Shown: positions 60,234 through 64,000 of the stretch, piece by piece | How positions within the stretch are numbered: position 1 is the stretch's first letter | How the letters are laid out: each line of letters begins with the position of its first letter | Assembly (NCBI GenBank): GCA_015501585.1 | Contig: JADNRY010000014.1 | Location: forward strand, 372,001-436,000 | Source of the DNA: Rhodocollybia butyracea | Taxonomy: Eukaryota > Basidiomycota > Agaricomycetes > Agaricales > Omphalotaceae | Direction of reading: 5' to 3' | Length of the DNA stretch: 64,000 nucleotides | The notes under the pieces: model-generated | What the model saw: only the letters and a program-made list of their open reading frames with translations | Databases searched by the model: none | Told to the model about the DNA's origin: nothing | Made by a program: the position numbers and the translations under genes

Positions 60234-61484
60234 TCATACAGTCTCTTGTGGTAAAGCTACGAGTTTTACTCCGCTAATCTTGTTAGCTTTCATTCTTTGC
60301 AATCCCTCGTTGATTCCAGCAAGACCATTAGGAAGTTTCTCCACACGGTTGGGCTGGATTGGAAGTGTTAGTATACAGAACGAGACGGTAAATTGTGTTC
60401 CTAATTATCACTCACCACGATAGCTCCATCTTGTACTAATTTGGGCAAGTTCTTCCACAGAATACGGCCAAACTCTCTGTTCACAGGGAAATGCGAAGTT
60501 CCCATGATAGCAATGACTGTCTTCCCATTCCCTGCGTCCTTGACCTCTCCGTTTACATCAGCTACCTGGCCACCTGCCACAATTGAGTCGAAACAGGCAG
60601 TTCGAGAATCTGCATCTCCAATAGCATTGTAGGCAATTTTGAGAGGTGTAGTAGCAATCTTTTTCACAGTCTCTGCGACCTTTTCGATAGGAGTCTCTCC
60701 ACGGTCAATGACGTGCGTGGCACCAATCGATTTCAAAAAGTCGGTGTGGCGGCCAGAAGCGTATGCTATGATTGTACTGTATCCGAGATGTTTGAATACC
60801 TGGATCGCGAATTGACCCACAGACGCAGATCCGCCGATTACCAAAGCTGCCTCCCGGTGTACTTGACATTCGGGTCATATGTTGGGTTTAGCCCTGCACC
60901 AATAGGGTGTGCAGCCAAAAGACCGATAGCAGCAGTGCTGTATCCAAGAGGGATCGAAGCGGCTTGGGCGTAGTCGATGTTGGAAGGGATCTGAAAATGG
61001 TCTTAGTCGAGTCGCAAATTTCCGGAGTGATTTATAACAAACCTTGCCAACGATATCCGCAGGCATCAAGGTGTATTGCTGGAAGCCAGCCAATTCATTC
61101 ACAAAATAACCCTGACAAAATCTGTAACAGGTGAGAAAATAATCCAACAAAAGGCTTGAAAGACGTAAGTTGGCTTACACTTTGTCACCTTTGGAGAAGC
61201 CTTCAACGCCATCACCAACCTCTTCTACGTCGCCGGCAAGATCAGTACCAAGGATGGCAGGGTAGTTTTGGATGAAAAAGTCGTAATCTTGGATCTTCCA
61301 ATCGACCTACATGCATTCAGTTAATGGCACTCTGGTTTACGCGGGAAAAACCACAAACTGGGTTCAAAGCAGAGGCCTTGAGCTTGATGGAAATCTGTCC
61401 AGGACCAGGCTTTAAGATGGGGGCGCTGGCTACTACAAATGAGCCTTTGGGTTTGTCAAGGAATAGAACTTTTTGTTCAGCCAT
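60234..61484 (-). CDS. Zinc-type alcohol dehydrogenase/quinone oxidoreductase-like MDR, with a one-base frameshift
   Basis: Five exons on the minus strand (61359-61484, 61179-61306, 61043-61121, 60416-60990, 60234-60353). It reads MAEQKVLFLDKPKGSFVVAS, then YPAILGTDLAGDVEEVGDGV, then AGFQQYTLMPADIVGK, then IPSNIDYAQAASIPLGYSTA, and after a break LVIGGSASVGQFAIQVFK, the NAD(P)-binding motif, to IVPNRVEKLPNGLAG and the end. This is the medium-chain enoyl-reductase/quinone-oxidoreductase layout of fungi, about 342 residues. In exon 4 the frame shifts within 60853-60857: the segment NPTYDPNVKYTG is followed by a reading one base out. Exon 4 is 575 nt, one short of a multiple of three, and the whole coding length is also one short. 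Either the gene is a recent pseudogene or a base is missing from the sequence. Confidence 0.83.
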
Positions 61485-61515
61485 GGTGCGATAATAATCT
61501 GAGAACCAGCCGCCC

Positions 61516-61523
61516 CTTATATA
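61516..61523 (-). promoter_or_regulatory. TATA box of the MDR gene
   Basis: TATATAAG on the minus strand, 32 bases upstream of the ATG at 61484. Confidence 0.55.
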
Positions 61524-62756
61524 CCCACAGATTCATCATTGACTAAGAATAATAATCGAAGCATCAGTCAGCGAGATCTTGTGTGACGAAGTTAGCTGAT
61601 AAATGCAGAATTGTGAACTCGTTCAACTGGTGTGGACTCGATCCGGGAAAGAGTCATCAATTGAGGTGTAAGCAGATAGTGCTCCTGCAAGAGCTGGAAG
61701 GACCCGACCAAGCCTTTCATGTCTTCTTTGAGGTTTACAGGACTTATGAGAGGTAGACGCGCGTGTAGCAACCATTTTACACGAAGAGAAGCACTGGTAC
61801 AAAGCTTAGAGCGAATTAGATCAGGGGCGTAACAGATGTGACGCTAACGCGAATTATGTGTGACCTGGTGTCTGACTGTGGTGAACTTGCGCGATAACTT
61901 TTGTGAGATGAGTCCGACTGAGTCGGACAATAGTTGCTCCAACCCAACTTACCCTGAGTTGCACAACTCGGGTTCCCGAACAGGGCTTAAAGCTTACAAG
62001 GAAGATTATTTCTGATGAAACAGGTCAGTTTTTGCTATCTGTTTTACTGAGCCGTTCTCGCGAGCCGTTCTTCCAGCCCGTGCTGTCGTCGCGCAGTTTA
62101 AGCTGATGCAAGGGTATGCTCGGAAGCAAACTCAACACAGATTCAGAGAAATCCTAGCACCCAACCCAAAATAACTCTAGGCGTCGGAGTACGTTACTGT
62201 ACAAGTGGGTTGTTGAGTTTCTTCAAATACACTTGCATTCGGTTAGACTGCTACGACAGCGTCCGGACTGGAAAAACGGTTCGCACCAAAACCACGATGG
62301 AATTGAAACGGACTTGCCTTGGGAGGCGGAGTAGAACAGATAGCGAAAAACTGACCTATTTCATCGGCAAGAATCATCTCAGCTCAAGAGTTGGTCTGAT
62401 GTGCTGCTGCAACAGCAGAGATACAGCCTTTGATTTTGCAACCACAGGCTGCACTAATGTTGGCCTGGCTGAGCTCCTTGTACTAACCTTCACCAGTGGA
62501 TGGCGGGAGCTCGTGAGTGCTTAGTGGTGGAGAATAATAAGCAGCCAAGCGCCTCGCAGAAAGATGGTCCCAATGGTATACGTCTGTTCAAGATTTAACC
62601 AGTCCCAACCAGCCGCACGCCACCCGGCACACCACTGCAACAACGAGCTCAACAATAAAAAAGAGAATATATTACATAACAGGATACATACATAACAATT
62701 AAGAGGATTCAGTCATGGCATGAGTTGTCAGACATTACAGTGCGGATAGATTTTGG
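61524..62756. other. Intergenic region
   Basis: About 1.2 kb. The inverted repeat GTCCGAC-TGA-GTCGGAC lies at about 61912-61928. A 104-codon plus-strand frame at 62210-62524 has no motif and is not called. Confidence 0.35.
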
Positions 62757-63656
62757 TCAGCGATTTTGTAAGATGTTTAGAAAATTTTGTCCAGAGAAAA
62801 GACCAGCGGAAACAGTGGACTCTGCCAGTGGGGTAACTCTAGCTTCACGAATCATTCTGGAGGAGCGAGTTCGTCCAGGTAGCGGTGGGGGAGCTTCCTT
62901 CCCCTTGGCTATTGAAGCGGAAGTTGTAGTCAGAATATGCGTTATTTTCGTTGATTACCTTGATAAAATTTTGAGCTTGTTCCAGCATCTGCACAGCGAG
63001 AGTCAAGACTCAAAACAATATTTTCAAGTAAAGATTGACTTACCGAGCTGATGATCAGTTCCGTTTTCTTCTGTGATGTATAGCTCCACATAGGTAGGTC
63101 CAACTCCCCTATAATGCCCTTTGACCCATTCACACCTCAATTTACCACCAAATAAATAGACTTCTAATGCGATCCCTGCTTCATTGAACTCGTTTGGTAG
63201 ACAGAGCTGGGGAGTTTTCATATATGGGAAAACATGATTGTCAACGAGGTGCATAACTTCATGCAGAACAACAACATGCAGGAGGAATTTGTAGAAGATG
63301 GGATCCAATGGAGGTGGGCGAGCCATTTCAAGACTGAGCTGTGACTGGAGGACATCATGGATTGTCGAGGCTAGGGATGTGAAGCCAAGGAGGCTGAACG
63401 GGACTTGAAGGTAAGAAAGGCCGATATCAATGGAGTCTGCCACTGAGGGAAGATACCCCTGAAGGATGCCGGTAGACGATGGGAAACAGGAAATAGTGGT
63501 GGTCGAGGAGGCAGCCGAAGATCCTATGAGTACTTTAAGATAGCTTGATATCAAGGAATGAGTCTGTACAAACTGAGACAGTTGCTGCAAGACCATATAA
63601 AATGAATATTTTGTTTTCACTTCCAGCTGCATTGGTGAACCATCCCCATTTCTCAT
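62757..63656 (-). CDS. HExxH-motif (zincin-like) fungal protein, 5' end uncertain
   Basis: The last three exons on the minus strand are clear: 63044-63656 (or longer), 62988-62959 and 62908-62757, joined by GT-AG introns and ending in QNFLNILQNR. The main exon contains FLLHVVVLHEVMHLVDNHVF, with HEVMH at about residues 132-136 counted from 63656, then FNEAGIALEVYLFGGKLRC. HExxH followed by a downstream glutamate is the zinc-binding signature of gluzincin-like metallopeptidases. Similar uncharacterised proteins with H-E-x-x-H and FGG occur in basidiomycetes. Protease activity is inferred only. The N-terminal part continues towards 63941 in fragments that were not joined, so the true start is unknown. 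Confidence 0.6.
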
Positions 63657-64000
63657 ATGACAGCGTCTCCGAGAAAATCACCGTCAAGGCTGAAGTGTTT
63701 AACCATCCTCTCCAGTCGACCTGTTCCCAATTATGAATTTGCTCGGGTGCTATGTTGCCGCTCTCCACCAATGAGGCTGACATGGCCAAAAGGAGTGCTT
63801 GACCCTTAGAGATAGGAATTCAGAGCGTTCGAATACTGAAAGTGTACTCCTGACGATATCCATCGCAGGAAACATTAGATCGGAAGAAGGAGCGGGATTA
63901 GCATCAGCTGAAGTATGGCTCTGGAACACAACTGTGACCATCGTAGGGTGAGTTAAGACAATCGCCGTTGCAGAAGAAAAGTCGTTTCGCTGATAAATAT
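63657..64000 (-). other. Probable 5' exons of the HExxH gene
   Basis: Minus-strand segments such as SGNIAPEQIHNWEQVDWRGW (about 63690-63770) and a frame from ATG 63941 look coding and point into the HExxH gene. The exon joins cannot be fixed here, and the gene may start beyond the window. Confidence 0.35.

Overview
The window is nuclear DNA of a filamentous basidiomycete, most likely an agaricomycete. The evidence is many short (about 45-60 nt) GT-AG introns, some GC-AG introns, a Helitron with a fused replicase-helicase, and fungal families such as methylmalonate-semialdehyde dehydrogenase, ArAE_2/BRE4-like transporters, F-box proteins and T5orf172/GIY-YIG-like proteins. No bacterial operon signals, rRNA or CRISPR arrays are seen. 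Most genes are interrupted by introns; exon joins below were worked out by hand from splice signals and reading frame.

Layout. (1) 1-17.6 kb, ordinary gene-rich DNA: an ICMT-type methyltransferase (+), a 19-exon methylmalonate-semialdehyde dehydrogenase (+), an intronless single-pass membrane protein (+), then three genes on the minus strand: an NAD(P)-binding epimerase-like SDR, a CoA-dependent acyltransferase and a large ArAE_2 membrane transporter. (2) 17.7-21 kb, transition: a 96-bp relic of the SDR gene, an intron-containing tRNA-Thr(UGU), and an intronless trypsin-fold gene with a decayed 5' duplication. (3) 20.9-31.7 kb, AT-rich transposon island: an intact 2085-residue Helitron protein, two families of tandem repeats, an inverted 662-bp piece of the Helitron helicase and nested repeats. 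(4) 31.7-57.9 kb, accessory region with lower gene density: three F-box genes (two are inverted paralogues about 20 kb apart), an oxygenase-like gene, a conserved fungal gene of unknown function, a serine-rich protein with an internal repeat, a GIY-YIG-like gene, a 117-nt A tract, and a base-composition strand bias that changes sign near 40-43 kb. (5) 58.4-64 kb, ordinary genes again on the minus strand: a second SDR copy, a quinone-oxidoreductase-like gene with a single-base frameshift, and a gene with a HExxH motif.

How it fits together. Two SDR copies with matching intron positions lie about 49 kb apart, and a third fragment sits beside the tRNA. A simple reading is that a local SDR family was separated by growth of a 40-kb island of transposon and accessory genes. 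The island's non-transposon families (F-box, T5orf172, oxygenase-like, trypsin-like) are types that expand in variable parts of agaricomycete genomes. I see no complete known gene cluster or defence system; the island itself is the main candidate for follow-up.
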